A stretch of DNA of 54,718 nt from an uncultured Porphyromonadaceae bacterium (lineage in GTDB: Bacteria > Bacteroidota > Bacteroidia > Bacteroidales > Muribaculaceae): positions 1-54,718 of the forward strand of contig CAMWNB010000011.1 in the NCBI GenBank assembly GCA_947175495.1, written 5' to 3'. The notes beneath the pieces are model-generated. The model did no database searches. It saw only the letters and a list, made by a program, of their open reading frames with translations, and was not told where the DNA came from. The first letter of the stretch is position 1. Each line of letters starts with the position of its first letter. Of the stretch, positions 44,785 through 54,627 are shown one piece after another. The position numbers and the translations under genes were made by a program.

Positions 44785-46143
44785 ATGAGCGAAAAGAAAA
44801 AACGTTATTTTTTGCCTGAAGAAGAAATACCACGTCAATGGTACAACATACAGGCCGACATGCCCAATAAGCCACTGCCTCCCTTGAACCCCGCCACCCG
44901 CGAGCCTCTGAAGGCCGAGGATCTGTACCCCATCTTCGCTGAGGAGCTTTGCCGCCAGGAACTCAACCAGACCGACCGTTGGATCGACATTCCCGAGGAA
45001 GTGCGCGAGATGTACAAGTACTATCGTTCGACACCGCTGGTGCGTGCCTACGGACTTGAAAAGGCACTCGGCACGCCTGCTCATATATACTTTAAGAACG
45101 AGAGTGTCAGTCCGATGGGCTCCCATAAACTTAACTCCGCTCTCGCACAGGCCTACTATTGCCGCAAAGAAGGAGTCACCAACGTCACCACTGAGACCGG
45201 AGCGGGCCAGTGGGGCGCATCGCTGGCCTACGCCGCCAAGCTCTTTGGCCTTGAGGCTGCGGTCTATCAAGTCAAGCTCAGCTACGAGCAGAAACCCTAT
45301 CGCCGCAGCATGATGCAGACATTCGGTGCGCAGGTCACGCCATCTCCCTCCATGTCGACACGCGCAGGCAAGGATATTCTCACGGCCAACCCCAATCACC
45401 AGGGCTCTCTCGGCACGGCCATCTCCGAGGCTATCGAACTTGCACGCACCACCCCCGGCTGCAAGTACACGCTCGGATCGGTTCTCAGCCATGTCACCCT
45501 CCATCAGACGGTCATCGGTCTCGAGGCCGAAAAGCAGATGGCCATGGCCGGCGAGTATCCCGATGTGGTCGTCGCCTGCTTCGGTGGCGGCTCCAATTTC
45601 GGCGGCATAGCCTTCCCTTTCCTCCGTCACAACATCCTCGACGGCAAAACCACCCGATTCGTGGCTGCCGAGCCGGCGTCCTGCCCCAAGCTTACCCGCG
45701 GAAAGTTCTGCTACGATTTCGGCGATGAAGCCGGCTACACACCCCTGCTGCCTATGTTCTCGCTCGGCCACAATTTCATGCCGCCGAACGTCCACGCCGG
45801 CGGTCTGCGCTACCATGGCGCCGGTGTCATAGTTTCGCAGCTTCTTAAAGACGGTCTGATGGAAGCCGTCGACATCAAGCAGATTGAGTCGTTCGACGCA
45901 GGAGTGCTTTTCGCGCGTGCCGAGGGAATCATTCCCGCTCCCGAATCGTGCCACGCCATCGCCGCCACCATCCGTGAAGCCGAAAAGTGCAAGGCCACCG
46001 GCGAGGAGAAAGTCATTCTTTTCAACCTCTCCGGCCATGGTCTCATCGATATGGCGTCCTACGACAAATATCTGTCGGGCGACCTTGTCAACTATTCCAT
46101 CAGCGACGAACAGATCGACAAGAACCTTTCCGCGCTGAAATAA
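44785..46143 (+). CDS. trpB: Tryptophan synthase beta-like protein, TrpB2 type
   Basis: 452 aa, longer than TrpB1. The PLP lysine is in VSPMGSHKLNSALAQAYY; other sites are TETGAGQWGASLAYA and the phosphate loop CFGGGSNFGGIAFPFL. The N-terminal YNIQADMP opening is typical of TrpB2, which works without tight TrpA binding. It converts indole (or phosphoserine, in some members) and serine to tryptophan. It stands alone here, with its own promoter and a perfect terminator. Codon use is slightly less GC-rich than the mut genes. Confidence 0.92.
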   Translation: MSEKKKRYFLPEEEIPRQWYNIQADMPNKPLPPLNPATREPLKAEDLYPIFAEELCRQELNQTDRWIDIPEEVREMYKYYRSTPLVRAYGLEKALGTPAHIYFKNESVSPMGSHKLNSALAQAYYCRKEGVTNVTTETGAGQWGASLAYAAKLFGLEAAVYQVKLSYEQKPYRRSMMQTFGAQVTPSPSMSTRAGKDILTANPNHQGSLGTAISEAIELARTTPGCKYTLGSVLSHVTLHQTVIGLEAEKQMAMAGEYPDVVVACFGGGSNFGGIAFPFLRHNILDGKTTRFVAAEPASCPKLTRGKFCYDFGDEAGYTPLLPMFSLGHNFMPPNVHAGGLRYHGAGVIVSQLLKDGLMEAVDIKQIESFDAGVLFARAEGIIPAPESCHAIAATIREAEKCKATGEEKVILFNLSGHGLIDMASYDKYLSGDLVNYSISDEQIDKNLSALK

Positions 46144-46156
46144 CAGTGCCATATAG

Positions 46157-46209
46157 AAAAACGGCATAATAATCCTGGCGGCAGCAGGACTATTATGCCG
46201 TTTTCTTTT
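46157..46209. terminator. Strong bidirectional intrinsic terminator
   Basis: A long stem AAAACGGCATAATA/TATTATGCCGTTTT (about 46157-46170 with 46191-46204) with inner TCCTG/CAGGA pairing, a T run to the right and an A run to the left. It serves trpB2 and the convergent HD gene. Confidence 0.92.
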
Positions 46210-46232
46210 TTTTTGCCCTTGTATATAGTCGT

Positions 46233-46859
46233 TTACATGTCGTCAAGTTCCTCGGATGTGCGTTCGAGCAGACTGGCGGCCAGCGTGTCGGCGCTGTGCA
46301 CTATGCTCACCAGTGGATACAGTTTGCGCGCCGTGTCGTAGCTGCGGGTCTCCTCAAGGCTGTTCATGTTTATGCCCCAGGCGCCCATGTGCCAGCGTAT
46401 GGCCAACATCTCGTCGTCGTTCAGCGCCAGGCCTGCACACAGCAGCCATATCACACTTTTCTCTCCGTGCCCCATCGGGAAATTGCGGTAACTCACCTTA
46501 TAGCCTTCGCTGTCCACCCAGTTGCCCAGCTGGTCTCGGCGTTTCTTCACGGTGCGTTTGTATATGTCGGCCTTGCACACGTCGTGCAGCAGCGTGGCTA
46601 TGGCAATGCTTTCGGGCTTCACCTCGTTCTCAAGCGAGGGCTCCAGCGCCTTCATGCCCTCGTACACGGCCATAGCCGCGTGGTATGTGTTGAGCGAGTG
46701 GCGCACGAGGCCGCCGGCTGTGTTCAGATGATGGCCTGCCGAGGCCGGAGCGTCGAAGAATCCGAGTTCTTCAAGGTCGCTCAGCACATAGTCCATGCCT
46801 TCTCGGCCCGTGGCCTTGAGCAGGCTGATGAATTCCTCTTTGTCGGCTTTTGTATCCAT
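46233..46859 (-). CDS. HD-domain phosphohydrolase
   Basis: 208 aa, cytoplasmic. HD-family metal residues are visible: LVRHSLNTYH, ATLLHDVCKAD (the HD pair), MGHGEKSVIW and IRWHMGAWGI. The layout suits nucleotide or nucleic-acid phosphohydrolases of the HDIG group; the substrate is unknown. It diverges from the GH51 gene and converges on trpB2. Confidence 0.82.
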   Translation of the reverse strand: MDTKADKEEFISLLKATGREGMDYVLSDLEELGFFDAPASAGHHLNTAGGLVRHSLNTYHAAMAVYEGMKALEPSLENEVKPESIAIATLLHDVCKADIYKRTVKKRRDQLGNWVDSEGYKVSYRNFPMGHGEKSVIWLLCAGLALNDDEMLAIRWHMGAWGINMNSLEETRSYDTARKLYPLVSIVHSADTLAASLLERTSEELDDM

Positions 46860-46885
46860 AAAAATCCTGTATTTGGTTTATGATG

Positions 46886-46916
46886 CAAAATTAGCGAAAA
46901 AAAAATCGTAAATTTG
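46886..46916. promoter_or_regulatory. Divergent promoters between HD gene and GH51
   Basis: Minus-strand TAATTTTG (46893-46886) for the HD gene and + strand TAAATTTG (46909-46916) for the arabinofuranosidase. -33 elements are weak on both sides. Confidence 0.6.
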
Positions 46917-46953
46917 CAAAAAATCCAAAGACATAATCTATTCAACCTATCAA

Positions 46954-48495
46954 ATGAACCTTAAGTCACTTGCTATCGCGGCCGTCGCATGTCTTTCATC
47001 GGCCGCCTCAGCTGCTCCCGCAGCCACCTCGAAGGTCGAGCTTAAGCCCGCGGCCGACGCTCCGATCATCAAGAAAGAAATCTACGGACAATTTGCCGAA
47101 CACCTCGGACGTTGCATCTACGGTGGCCTCTGGGTGGGGCCCGAGTCCGGCATCCCCAACACTCAGGGCTATCGCACCGATGTGCTCAACGCTCTGCGCG
47201 AGCTTCATGTGCCTGTGCTCCGCTGGCCCGGAGGATGCTTCGCCGACGAGTATCACTGGATGGACGGCATCGGTCCGCGTGAAAAACGCCCCCTCATGGT
47301 CAACAGCAACTGGGGTGGCACGGTGGAGGACAATTCCTTTGGCACCAACGAGTTTTTTAACTTCTGCGAGCTGCTCGGTTGTGAGCCCTATCTCAGCGGC
47401 AACGTAGGCAGCGGCACCGTCGAGGAACTTGCCAAATGGGTGGAGTACATCACAGCCGAAAATGGCCCTATGGCCGAGCTGCGCAAAAGCAACGGCCGCG
47501 AGAAGCCATGGAAACTCAAATATCTCGGTGTGGGCAACGAGAGCTGGGGTTGCGGCGGCAACTTCACAGCCGACTTCTATGCCAACGTCTACCGCCGTTA
47601 TCAGACCTACTGCCGTGATTTCGACGGCAACAAACTCTACAAGATTGCCTCAGGCGCCAACGCCGGCGACTACAACTGGACCGAAGTGCTCATGCGCGAC
47701 GCCATGCACCACTTCAATGCTGTGTCGCTCCACTACTATAGCGTGGGCGATTGGAGCAGCAAAGGATCCGCAACAAAGTTCGACGCCTCCGACTATTACA
47801 CCACGCTCGCCCTCTGCCTTGAAATGGAGACCCTCGTCAAGCGCCACAGCGAGATTATGGATCGCTTCGACCCGAGCATCACCAAGGGCCTTATGGTCGA
47901 CGAATGGGGCACTTGGTGGGAGGTTGAACCCGGCACCAATCCGGGCCATCTCTTCCAGCAGAACACCATGCGCGATGCCATCGTGGCTGCGCTCACCCTC
48001 AATATCTTCCACGAGAATGCCGCTCGCGTCCACATGGCCAACATCGCACAGATAGCCAACGTGCTGCAGGCGATGGTGCTCACCAAGGATGCAGAAATGG
48101 TGCTCACTCCCACCTACTATCTGTTCAAGATGTATGTCCCCCACATGGACGCCCGCCTCGTGCCTCTCTCCGTTGCCACCGCTTCCCGAGCCGTCGAGGG
48201 CCGCAAGGACGTTCCTGCCATAAGCGCCACATGCTCCGAAAAAGATGGTGTCTACACAGTGTCACTGACCAACACCTCGCTCGACAATTCCGAAAAAGTG
48301 ACTGTCGACCTTGCAGGTCTCGGTCTCGGGCTTGCCGGCGGAGAAGTGCTCACAGCCGCCTCCGTCAACGACTACAACGACTTTGGACAGCCCGAAAAAG
48401 TGACGCTGAAACCTTTCTCCGGCGCACGCATCGCCAAAGGCACACTTTCCGTAGACATGCCTGCCATGTCTGTAGTCACCCTTACGCTTAAGTAA
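46954..48495 (+). CDS. Alpha-L-arabinofuranosidase, GH51
   Basis: 513 aa with a signal peptide (ends ASAAPA), so exported. Family features are [54 protein letters not shown] (acid/base Glu) and [18 protein letters not shown] (nucleophile Glu). A C-terminal beta-sandwich follows (about 400-513). It removes arabinose side chains from arabinan or arabinoxylan. No SusC/D pair is near, so it is not within a classic utilisation locus. Confidence 0.94.
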   Translation: MNLKSLAIAAVACLSSAASAAPAATSKVELKPAADAPIIKKEIYGQFAEHLGRCIYGGLWVGPESGIPNTQGYRTDVLNALRELHVPVLRWPGGCFADEYHWMDGIGPREKRPLMVNSNWGGTVEDNSFGTNEFFNFCELLGCEPYLSGNVGSGTVEELAKWVEYITAENGPMAELRKSNGREKPWKLKYLGVGNESWGCGGNFTADFYANVYRRYQTYCRDFDGNKLYKIASGANAGDYNWTEVLMRDAMHHFNAVSLHYYSVGDWSSKGSATKFDASDYYTTLALCLEMETLVKRHSEIMDRFDPSITKGLMVDEWGTWWEVEPGTNPGHLFQQNTMRDAIVAALTLNIFHENAARVHMANIAQIANVLQAMVLTKDAEMVLTPTYYLFKMYVPHMDARLVPLSVATASRAVEGRKDVPAISATCSEKDGVYTVSLTNTSLDNSEKVTVDLAGLGLGLAGGEVLTAASVNDYNDFGQPEKVTLKPFSGARIAKGTLSVDMPAMSVVTLTLK

Positions 48496-48518
48496 TTCTC
48501 TGGTACACACTGCATTTT

Positions 48519-48553
48519 GCCGCCACGCAGCCTGCCGCCGCGTGGCGGCTTTG
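48519..48553 (+). terminator. Terminator of GH51
   Basis: Perfect 10-bp stem GCCGCCACGC/GCGTGGCGGC (48519-48528 with 48540-48549) followed by TTTGTTT. The TTTG right after the stem is also the -33 element of the next promoter. Confidence 0.85.
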
Positions 48554-48581
48554 TTTATCTCGGAAAAAATGGCTACTTTTG
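48550..48581 (+). promoter_or_regulatory. Promoter of the HAD-recR-PAP2 operon
   Basis: TTTG 48550-48553, 20-nt spacer, TACTTTTG 48574-48581. It rules out translation starts before about 48588. Confidence 0.8.
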
Positions 48582-48603
48582 CATGTTATATATGAAAATG
48601 TAT

Positions 48604-49245
48604 ATGGACAAAAAGATAGCCGCACTCTTCGATCTCGACGGTGTGCTCATCGACAGCGAGAGCATCTACACGCAGTTCTGGGACCGCATGGACGCTCTGT
48701 ACCCCACCGGCGTAGACAATTTCTCCTACGCTATCAAAGGAACGACACTCCCGCGCATCCTCGACACCTACTTCCCCGACCCCGAGGTGCAGGCGCAGCT
48801 GCGCGTTCATCTGCGTGAGCAGGAAGACAACATGGTGTACCGCATATTCCCGGGTGTGGTCGACTTTTTGAATGCTCTGCGCTCCGACGGTATTCCCACT
48901 GCGATAGTCACCAGCAGCAACAACGACAAGATGCACGCCCTCTTCGCGCAGCTTCCGGGGTTCCGCGACCTTTTCGATGCAGTTATCACCGATTCCGATG
49001 TGCGGCGCTCAAAACCCGATCCCGAAGGCTACCGGTTGGCGGCGCGCGTGCTCGGTGTGCCGTCAGAGCGGTGTGCGGTGTTTGAGGATAGCCGCGCGGG
49101 CCTTGAGGCCGGCCGTCGTGCCGGCGGCAAGGTTGTGGCCGTGGCCTCCACGCTTTCCCGCGAGGACATTGACGGACGCGGCGACATCATCATCGATTCT
49201 TTCAAGGACTTTACGCCCGCGCAGCTGCGCGCACTCTTCGCATGA
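48604..49245 (+). CDS. HAD hydrolase, beta-phosphoglucomutase-like
   Basis: 213 aa from ATG 48604 ([17 protein letters not shown]); in-frame ATGs at 48592 and 48598 are possible. The promoter position excludes the longer frame. Motif I is [10 protein letters not shown], motif II IVTSSNN, the Lys is in [10 protein letters not shown], motif [16 protein letters not shown]. The helical cap after motif I is that of the PGM-like group, acting on sugar phosphates. Its stop overlaps recR as ATGA. The substrate is unknown. Confidence 0.88.
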   Translation: MDKKIAALFDLDGVLIDSESIYTQFWDRMDALYPTGVDNFSYAIKGTTLPRILDTYFPDPEVQAQLRVHLREQEDNMVYRIFPGVVDFLNALRSDGIPTAIVTSSNNDKMHALFAQLPGFRDLFDAVITDSDVRRSKPDPEGYRLAARVLGVPSERCAVFEDSRAGLEAGRRAGGKVVAVASTLSREDIDGRGDIIIDSFKDFTPAQLRALFA

Positions 49246-49874
49246 CCGCCGACCAGAAATTCTCATCCCTGCTTCTCGAAAACGCCGTCACGGAGCTTTC
49301 GCGTCTGCCGGGCATTGGCCGCAAGACGGCTCTGCGCCTGGCTCTGCACCTGCTGCGCCGCGAGCCCCGCGAGGCATCGGCTCTTGGCCACGCCATCATC
49401 GACATGCGCGAGGGCATCCGCTACTGCCGCGTGTGCCACAACATCAGCCAGGACGACGTATGCCCCATCTGCGCCTCCGCCGTCCGCGACACGCACACCG
49501 TGTGTGTCGTCGAAAACGTCAAGGACGTCATGAGCATAGAGAACACCGGCGAGTACCGCGGCCTCTACCATGTGCTTGGCGGTCTCATCTCGCCCATCGA
49601 CGGCGTAGGCCCGGATGTGCTTGAAATCGCATCACTTGTGGAGCGCATAGCCGCCGGTGGCATCAATGAAGTGATTCTCGCTCTCAGTGCCACAATGGAG
49701 GGCGACACCACCAATTTCTACATTTACCGCCGCCTCGGGCAGTTCCCCTCCCTGCGCGTGACGCAGCTTGCCCGTGGTGTCAGTGTTGGCAACGAGATTG
49801 AGTACACCGACGAGATCACTCTCGGACGTTCGCTGCTCAACCGCACTCCTTTCTCCGACTCATTTGCAGGATGA
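49242..49874 (+). CDS. recR: Recombination mediator RecR
   Basis: 210 aa. Helix-hairpin-helix [18 protein letters not shown], zinc finger [16 protein letters not shown], toprim domain ([28 protein letters not shown]) and the C-terminal Walker-like [23 protein letters not shown]: the complete RecR order. It works with RecO (and RecF) to load RecA at gaps. Overlaps its neighbours by ATGA on both sides. Confidence 0.97.
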   Translation: MTADQKFSSLLLENAVTELSRLPGIGRKTALRLALHLLRREPREASALGHAIIDMREGIRYCRVCHNISQDDVCPICASAVRDTHTVCVVENVKDVMSIENTGEYRGLYHVLGGLISPIDGVGPDVLEIASLVERIAAGGINEVILALSATMEGDTTNFYIYRRLGQFPSLRVTQLARGVSVGNEIEYTDEITLGRSLLNRTPFSDSFAG

Positions 49875-50395
49875 CCATGACACTCTCCGACGACCTCATA
49901 CGCCTATCCGCTCCCGAACCGGCCGACCTTGATTGTCTCTATCTGTGGGAAAACGACCCTGAGTTGTGGCCATGCGGCGACAATTCTGCGCCTCTCAGCC
50001 GCCATCAGCTTGCGGAGTACATAGCCTCCTACGATGCCGACATCTTCTCGGCACGCCAGTTGCGCCTTGTCATCCGCATTGCTGCCACCGGCGAGGCTGT
50101 CGGCACGCTCGACCTCACCGACTTCAATCCCCGCGATCGCCATGCGCGTGTCGGCATTTTCGTGGCGCCGGATTTCCGCCGCCGTGGCATTGCCTTGAGG
50201 GCGCTCTCCCTTCTGCGTCCTTATGCAGCCGACACCCTCGGCATCCACACGCTTATCGCCATGACGGCCACCGACAACGAGCCTTCCCGTGCCCTGTTCT
50301 CGGCGGCGGGCTATGTCACCTGCGGCCGCATCCGCTCCTATCTTCGCCGCGGCCGTTCATATTGCGACATTATTGTATATCAAACGTTATTATAA
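49871..50395 (+). CDS. GNAT-family N-acetyltransferase
   Basis: 174 aa. The RimJ/SpeG-like opening [23 protein letters not shown] is followed by a GNAT core with [38 protein letters not shown], the acetyl-CoA pyrophosphate loop being FRRRGIA. It transfers an acetyl group to an amine; the substrate could be a spermidine-like polyamine or a protein N-terminus. Coupled to recR. Confidence 0.87.
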   Translation: MTMTLSDDLIRLSAPEPADLDCLYLWENDPELWPCGDNSAPLSRHQLAEYIASYDADIFSARQLRLVIRIAATGEAVGTLDLTDFNPRDRHARVGIFVAPDFRRRGIALRALSLLRPYAADTLGIHTLIAMTATDNEPSRALFSAAGYVTCGRIRSYLRRGRSYCDIIVYQTLL

Positions 50396-50400
50396 CTATT

Positions 50401-50775
50401 ATGAAGACTGTAATATCCACCAACGCGGCTCCGGGCGCCATCGGCCCCTACAGCCAGGCCATCGACACCGGTTCTATGCTTTTTGCCAGCGGCCAGATAC
50501 CCATCAATCCCGCCACCGGAGAAATACCCGAAGGCATCAAGGCGCAGGCCGCCCAGTCGCTTGCCAATGTAAAGGCCATCCTTGCCGCCGCCGGCCTCAC
50601 CACCGCCAACGTCGTAAAGACCACCGTGTTCCTTGCCGACATGAACGATTTTGCCGCCATGAATGAGGTCTATGCCGAGGCTTTCGAAGCGCCTTATCCC
50701 GCGCGTAGCGCCGTGGCCGTGCGCACTCTTCCCAAGGGTGTGCTTGTGGAAATCGAGGTAATCGCAGTCCGCTGA
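50401..50775 (+). CDS. ridA: RidA/YjgF enamine-imine deaminase
   Basis: 124 aa, full length from ATG 50401. Family motifs [40 protein letters not shown] and [24 protein letters not shown] (the Arg in PARS and the Glu in VEIE are the active-site residues). It hydrolyses reactive 2-aminoacrylate and related imines produced by PLP enzymes. It lies 5 nt after the GNAT gene. Confidence 0.95.
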   Translation: MKTVISTNAAPGAIGPYSQAIDTGSMLFASGQIPINPATGEIPEGIKAQAAQSLANVKAILAAAGLTTANVVKTTVFLADMNDFAAMNEVYAEAFEAPYPARSAVAVRTLPKGVLVEIEVIAVR

Positions 50776-50819
50776 ACCGCGCAAATTTTCGTTCTCCTCT
50801 CTCCATTAAACTCAAAGCC

Positions 50820-51401
50820 ATGCTCATAGCTTCAGCCAAACGTAAAGAAAACATCGCCGAATATCTGCTCTACATGTGGCAGATAGAGGATATCATCCGC
50901 GCCTTCGGCCTCGACATCGAACGCATTCAGCACAATATCATCGACCGGGTGCCCGACATCAACGACGACACTCGCCGTGCCATGCGCGAGTGGTACGAGT
51001 CGCTCATTGATATGATGCGCCGCGAGGAGGTAGTCGGCGGAGGACATCTGCAGATCAACCGCAACACTATCGGCGACCTTGCCGACCTGCACCGACGCCT
51101 GCTGGCCGACGGCCGCTATCAGGACTATACCAAGGCTTTCTACGATGCGTTGCCGGTCATAGTCGACCTTCGTTCGCGTTCGGGAGAGAATCCCCCCGGC
51201 GAGGTAGAGACATGCTTCAACGCCCTTTACGCCACACTGCTCATGCGCATGAAAAAACAGGAAATAAGTCCCGCCACGACCGACGCTCTCGCCAAAATCA
51301 CCCGAATGACGGCTCTGCTTGCCGCCTACTACGCCAAGGACGAGCGCGGCGAGCTCTTCGGCAAAGATGAAGACGACACCGATGAAACGCATTCTTGTTA
51401 A
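50820..51401 (+). CDS. DUF4924 family protein
   Basis: 193 aa, cytoplasmic, helical. The opening MLIASAKRKENIAEYLLYMWQIEDIIRAF is the family hallmark in Bacteroidales. Ends in an acidic tail (DEDDTDETHSC). The function is unknown. Its last 20 nt overlap the start of the LTA-synthase-like gene, and this pairing plus a PAP2 gene is a common arrangement in the order. Confidence 0.88.
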   Translation: MLIASAKRKENIAEYLLYMWQIEDIIRAFGLDIERIQHNIIDRVPDINDDTRRAMREWYESLIDMMRREEVVGGGHLQINRNTIGDLADLHRRLLADGRYQDYTKAFYDALPVIVDLRSRSGENPPGEVETCFNALYATLLMRMKKQEISPATTDALAKITRMTALLAAYYAKDERGELFGKDEDDTDETHSC

Positions 51402-53217
51402 ATTCTTCGCCTCATATCTGGCCCTTGTGCTGGCCTTTGTTGTGCTGAAGCCGGCTTTCATGCTGGCCCATCACAGCCTTTACGCATCTGCTCCGGCTCG
51501 TTCGCTTGTGGCTGCCATGTGGCATGGGCTGAGTATGGATCTCAGCATGGCCGCTTATTTTATGGTGGTGCCGGCATTGATCATCCTTGTGTCGTGTTTT
51601 GTTGGCGGGGGCCGGGTGATGCGCCGGATCGAGTGCGGCTATTATATATTCTCCGCCCTCGTCATCTCGCTCATCGCTATCCTCGACACCGCGCTCTATA
51701 GCTACTGGGAGTTCCGCCTCGACACCACGCCGTTCTACTATTTCTTCTCCGCTCCTGCCATGGCCATGGCTTCTGTCACCACGCTGCAGGCCATAAGAGG
51801 GCTCGTGGGATGGCTCGTCGTGGCCGCGCTGTTCTATGCGCTGTTCTATTATGTGGCTGTGCGCAAGCCCATGCCTTCATCGGCACATACAGGCCGCTAT
51901 GGCCGTGCCGCTCTTTCGGCATTCCTCATGGTTGCCTTGTTCGTGCCCATGCGCGGTAGCGTCACGGTATCTACCATGAACCTCAGCCGGGCCTATTTCA
52001 GCTCCGACATGCGCCTGAACCATGCCGCCATCAATCCGGCGTTCAGTCTCATGTACTCGCTCACCCATAGCGATGATTTCGCGTCCAAGTTCCGTTTCTT
52101 CTCCGAGGACGAAGCTCGCGGGCTCGCCGCTCCCATGACAGGGCCTTTTGAGCCGTCCGACTCTACAGCGCATCTGTTGTCAGTCGAGCGCCCCGACATA
52201 TATGTGATAGTGCTTGAGAGTTTCTCGTCCCACCTGTTGCCATGCATGGGTGGCGAACCTATCGCCATGCGTCTCGATTCCATCGCCCGCAGCGGCCTGC
52301 TGTTCGACAACATATATGCTTCCAGTTTCCGCACCGATCGCGCTCTCGTGGCTGTGCTCAGCGGACTGCCCGGACAGCCTGACGAAAGCCTGTCGAAGCA
52401 TACTGCCAAGATTGAGCATCTGCCCTCTATTGCCTCGGCTCTCGCGGCCGAGGACTATGATTGCTCCTACTACTATGGCGGCGATCCCAACTTTGCCAAT
52501 AAGCTTGCTTTTCTGCGAGCAAGTGGTTTCGACAAAGTGATTTACGACAAGGATTTTCCCGTCGCCGACCGTATTTCCAAGTGGGGCGCGCCCGACCATG
52601 CCGTGTTCAATCGCGCATTCTCCGATGCCCGGCGCAGCGGCAACGGCCCCCACTATCGCGTGGTGCAGACGGCGAGCAGCCACGAGCCTTTCGATGTGCC
52701 CTACGATAACCCCCGTTTTCCGGAAGGACCTAAGCGGGCCTTCGCTTATGCCGACAGCTGTCTCGGCGCCTTTGTCGACAGCCTCCGAATGCTTCCTTCG
52801 TGGAATCGCTCGCTTGTGGTCATCGTGCCCGACCATTACGGAGCATATCCTCCTCGTCCCCTCGAACCCATGACAGCGCGCCATCATGTGCCTCTCGTGC
52901 TCACCGGCGGTGCCCTTGCCCGCACCGGCGAGCGCATATCGCGTCTTGGCTCACAGACCGACATAGCCGCCACGCTGCTCACACAGCTCGGTATTCCCTC
53001 GCAGCAGTTCCGTTTCAGCCGCGACCTTCTTGCTCCCGTCGACAGTCTGCGTCCTCCCTTCGCTTTCTTCAGCGAGCCGGAGCAAGTGATGCTCATCGAC
53101 GCCGACGGCGAGGCCATCGTTCGCCTTGCCGACTCCGAGGTGCAGGGCAGCGATCCCACCGGACGCCGTGCCAAGGCCTACCTGCAACAGTTGTACAACT
53201 ATATTGACAGCCTGTAA
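51382..53217 (+). CDS. LTA-synthase-like sulfatase-family membrane enzyme
   Basis: 611 aa from ATG 51382 (MKRILVKFFASYLAL); an ATG at 51367 is also possible. Five N-terminal membrane helices (to about residue 190) precede a periplasmic alkaline-phosphatase-fold domain. Metal and nucleophile sites are IVLESFSS, SFRTDRALVAVLSG (candidate Thr nucleophile), SSHEPFDVPY and VVIVPDHYGAYPP. In Gram-negatives this family transfers phosphoglycerol or phosphoethanolamine to lipids or glycans, or acts as a sulfatase. Stop and next start overlap as TAATG. Confidence 0.85.
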   Translation: MKRILVKFFASYLALVLAFVVLKPAFMLAHHSLYASAPARSLVAAMWHGLSMDLSMAAYFMVVPALIILVSCFVGGGRVMRRIECGYYIFSALVISLIAILDTALYSYWEFRLDTTPFYYFFSAPAMAMASVTTLQAIRGLVGWLVVAALFYALFYYVAVRKPMPSSAHTGRYGRAALSAFLMVALFVPMRGSVTVSTMNLSRAYFSSDMRLNHAAINPAFSLMYSLTHSDDFASKFRFFSEDEARGLAAPMTGPFEPSDSTAHLLSVERPDIYVIVLESFSSHLLPCMGGEPIAMRLDSIARSGLLFDNIYASSFRTDRALVAVLSGLPGQPDESLSKHTAKIEHLPSIASALAAEDYDCSYYYGGDPNFANKLAFLRASGFDKVIYDKDFPVADRISKWGAPDHAVFNRAFSDARRSGNGPHYRVVQTASSHEPFDVPYDNPRFPEGPKRAFAYADSCLGAFVDSLRMLPSWNRSLVVIVPDHYGAYPPRPLEPMTARHHVPLVLTGGALARTGERISRLGSQTDIAATLLTQLGIPSQQFRFSRDLLAPVDSLRPPFAFFSEPEQVMLIDADGEAIVRLADSEVQGSDPTGRRAKAYLQQLYNYIDSL

Positions 53218-53885
53218 TGATTGAGTTTCTGAGCAACGCCGACACAGAGGTATTCCTCTTCTTTAACAGCATGCACACGGACTATCTTGACCGCTTCATG
53301 ATGATGTTCACCGGGCGGTTCGTGTGGGCGCCGATGTATGCGGCATTGCTCTATACCATTCTGCGCAATTGTCCGCCGCGTCGGGCGCTTGTCACATCTT
53401 TGTGCGTTATCCTTGCCATAGTCTTTGCCGATCAGTTCTGCGGCCATCTGTTGCGCCCGGCGGTTGCGCGCTTGCGCCCGGCCAATCTTGAAAACCCTCT
53501 TTCGGCTCTTGCTGTCATAGTCAACGACTATCGCGGAGGTGCCTACGGCTTCCCATCCTGCCACGCGGCCAACTCTTTTGCTCTCGCCACATTCTGCTCG
53601 CTTTTCCTGCGCACGCGCCGTGCCACGCTCTTTATTCTTGCTTGGGCTGCTCTCAACAGCTATTCGCGTCTATATCTTGGCGTGCACTATCCGGGCGACC
53701 TTCTGGTAGGAGCCGTGTTCGGTGCCATATTCGGAGCGTTGTGCTACGCTCTTTCACGCATCATCCCGCCAGCGACGGCCTATGTCGATGTGCCGCTCGC
53801 CGGCTCATTCCGCACCTCCGACCTCATGATGCTGGTGGGTGCATCCACAGCCGTTTTCATCGGCATATACGCCCTCTTTCCGTAG
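53217..53885 (+). CDS. PAP2-family membrane phosphatase
   Basis: 222 aa with about six membrane helices. Acid-phosphatase motifs are RPAVARLRPAN (first motif), YGFPSCHAANSFALA (PSGH-like, here PSCH) and SRLYLGVHYPGDLLVG (third motif with catalytic His and Asp). It probably dephosphorylates undecaprenyl pyrophosphate or a phospholipid in the periplasm. Coupled to the LTA-synthase-like gene, which would release or consume lipid intermediates. Confidence 0.9.
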   Translation: MIEFLSNADTEVFLFFNSMHTDYLDRFMMMFTGRFVWAPMYAALLYTILRNCPPRRALVTSLCVILAIVFADQFCGHLLRPAVARLRPANLENPLSALAVIVNDYRGGAYGFPSCHAANSFALATFCSLFLRTRRATLFILAWAALNSYSRLYLGVHYPGDLLVGAVFGAIFGALCYALSRIIPPATAYVDVPLAGSFRTSDLMMLVGASTAVFIGIYALFP

Positions 53886-53890
53886 TTTGG

Positions 53891-53906
53891 CATTGTTATA
53901 ACAATG
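53891..53906. promoter_or_regulatory. Perfect 16-bp palindrome upstream of the ThiF-family gene
   Basis: CATTGTTATAACAATG reads the same on both strands, 16 nt before the ATG at 53923 and 2 nt after a TTTG. It is a candidate operator; it is too AT-rich for a good terminator. Confidence 0.5.
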
Positions 53907-53922
53907 ATTAAAAGCCACATAT

Positions 53923-54627
53923 ATGACAGAAGATAATCGCATTAGATACTCGCGTCTCATCGCCATTGACGAAATCGGCAAGGAAGGGGTGGAGCGATTG
54001 AACGAATCAAGAGTGCTTGTTGTCGGCTGCGGAGCATTAGGCTCCATGGTGGCAATTCAGCTCGCGGCCTCCGGTGTCGGGCATCTGAGGATTGTAGACT
54101 TCGACACCATTGATATTTCCAATCTACAGCGTCAATTCTTTTTTAATACAAGTGAGGCAGGGATGTCCAAAGCGGCTGTTCTTGCAAAAAGAATCAAAGA
54201 ACTCAATCCTGCTGTGGAGGTGGAGGTGTTTGAGGAGATGCTGGGCAAAAGCAATGGCCGCAGACTTGTTGAAGGATGCGATTTTGTTGTTGAGGCTACG
54301 GACAATCACTCGTCGATGATGCTTATAGACGGAGTCTGCAATGAGGCGGGTGTCAATTGTGTTCTGGCCGGAGTCAAAGGCTTTTCCGGGCAGGTAATGA
54401 CCTGTCTGCCAGGCGGTCGAAGATACGCTGATATCTTTCCGGAGGTGGGAGATCAAGGCATGCTTCCATGTGCGATAACGGGTGTTGCAGGCCCGGCTGC
54501 CGCTGTGGCGGCGAGTGTGGAAGTGGCGGAAGCCGTTAAGTCTCTGGTGGGGGTGGAAATGTTGCTGTCGGACAAGCTTCTTGTTTTTGATCTGCTCAAC
54601 ATCCGATTCGAGGTCCTGGACACTTAG
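53923..54627 (+). CDS. ThiF/MoeB/TcdA-family E1-like adenylating enzyme
   Basis: 234 aa. The N-terminal Rossmann ATP-binding site is VLVVGCGALGSMVAIQLAASGVGHLRIVDFDTIDISNLQRQFFF, with the conserved R-Q and Asn-Leu-Gln-Arg block; VVEATDNHSS is the substrate-facing segment. It adenylates the C-terminus of a ubiquitin-like protein (ThiS/MoaD) or a tRNA base (TcdA). The zinc CxxC pairs usual in MoeB/ThiF are not seen. No thiS or moaD is adjacent, so the partner is unknown. Less GC-rich than its neighbours. Confidence 0.85.
   Translation: MTEDNRIRYSRLIAIDEIGKEGVERLNESRVLVVGCGALGSMVAIQLAASGVGHLRIVDFDTIDISNLQRQFFFNTSEAGMSKAAVLAKRIKELNPAVEVEVFEEMLGKSNGRRLVEGCDFVVEATDNHSSMMLIDGVCNEAGVNCVLAGVKGFSGQVMTCLPGGRRYADIFPEVGDQGMLPCAITGVAGPAAAVAASVEVAEAVKSLVGVEMLLSDKLLVFDLLNIRFEVLDT

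Noticed and set aside
48517-48603. Upstream extension of the HAD gene
   Set aside because: It overlaps a perfect terminator and a promoter whose start point lies downstream.
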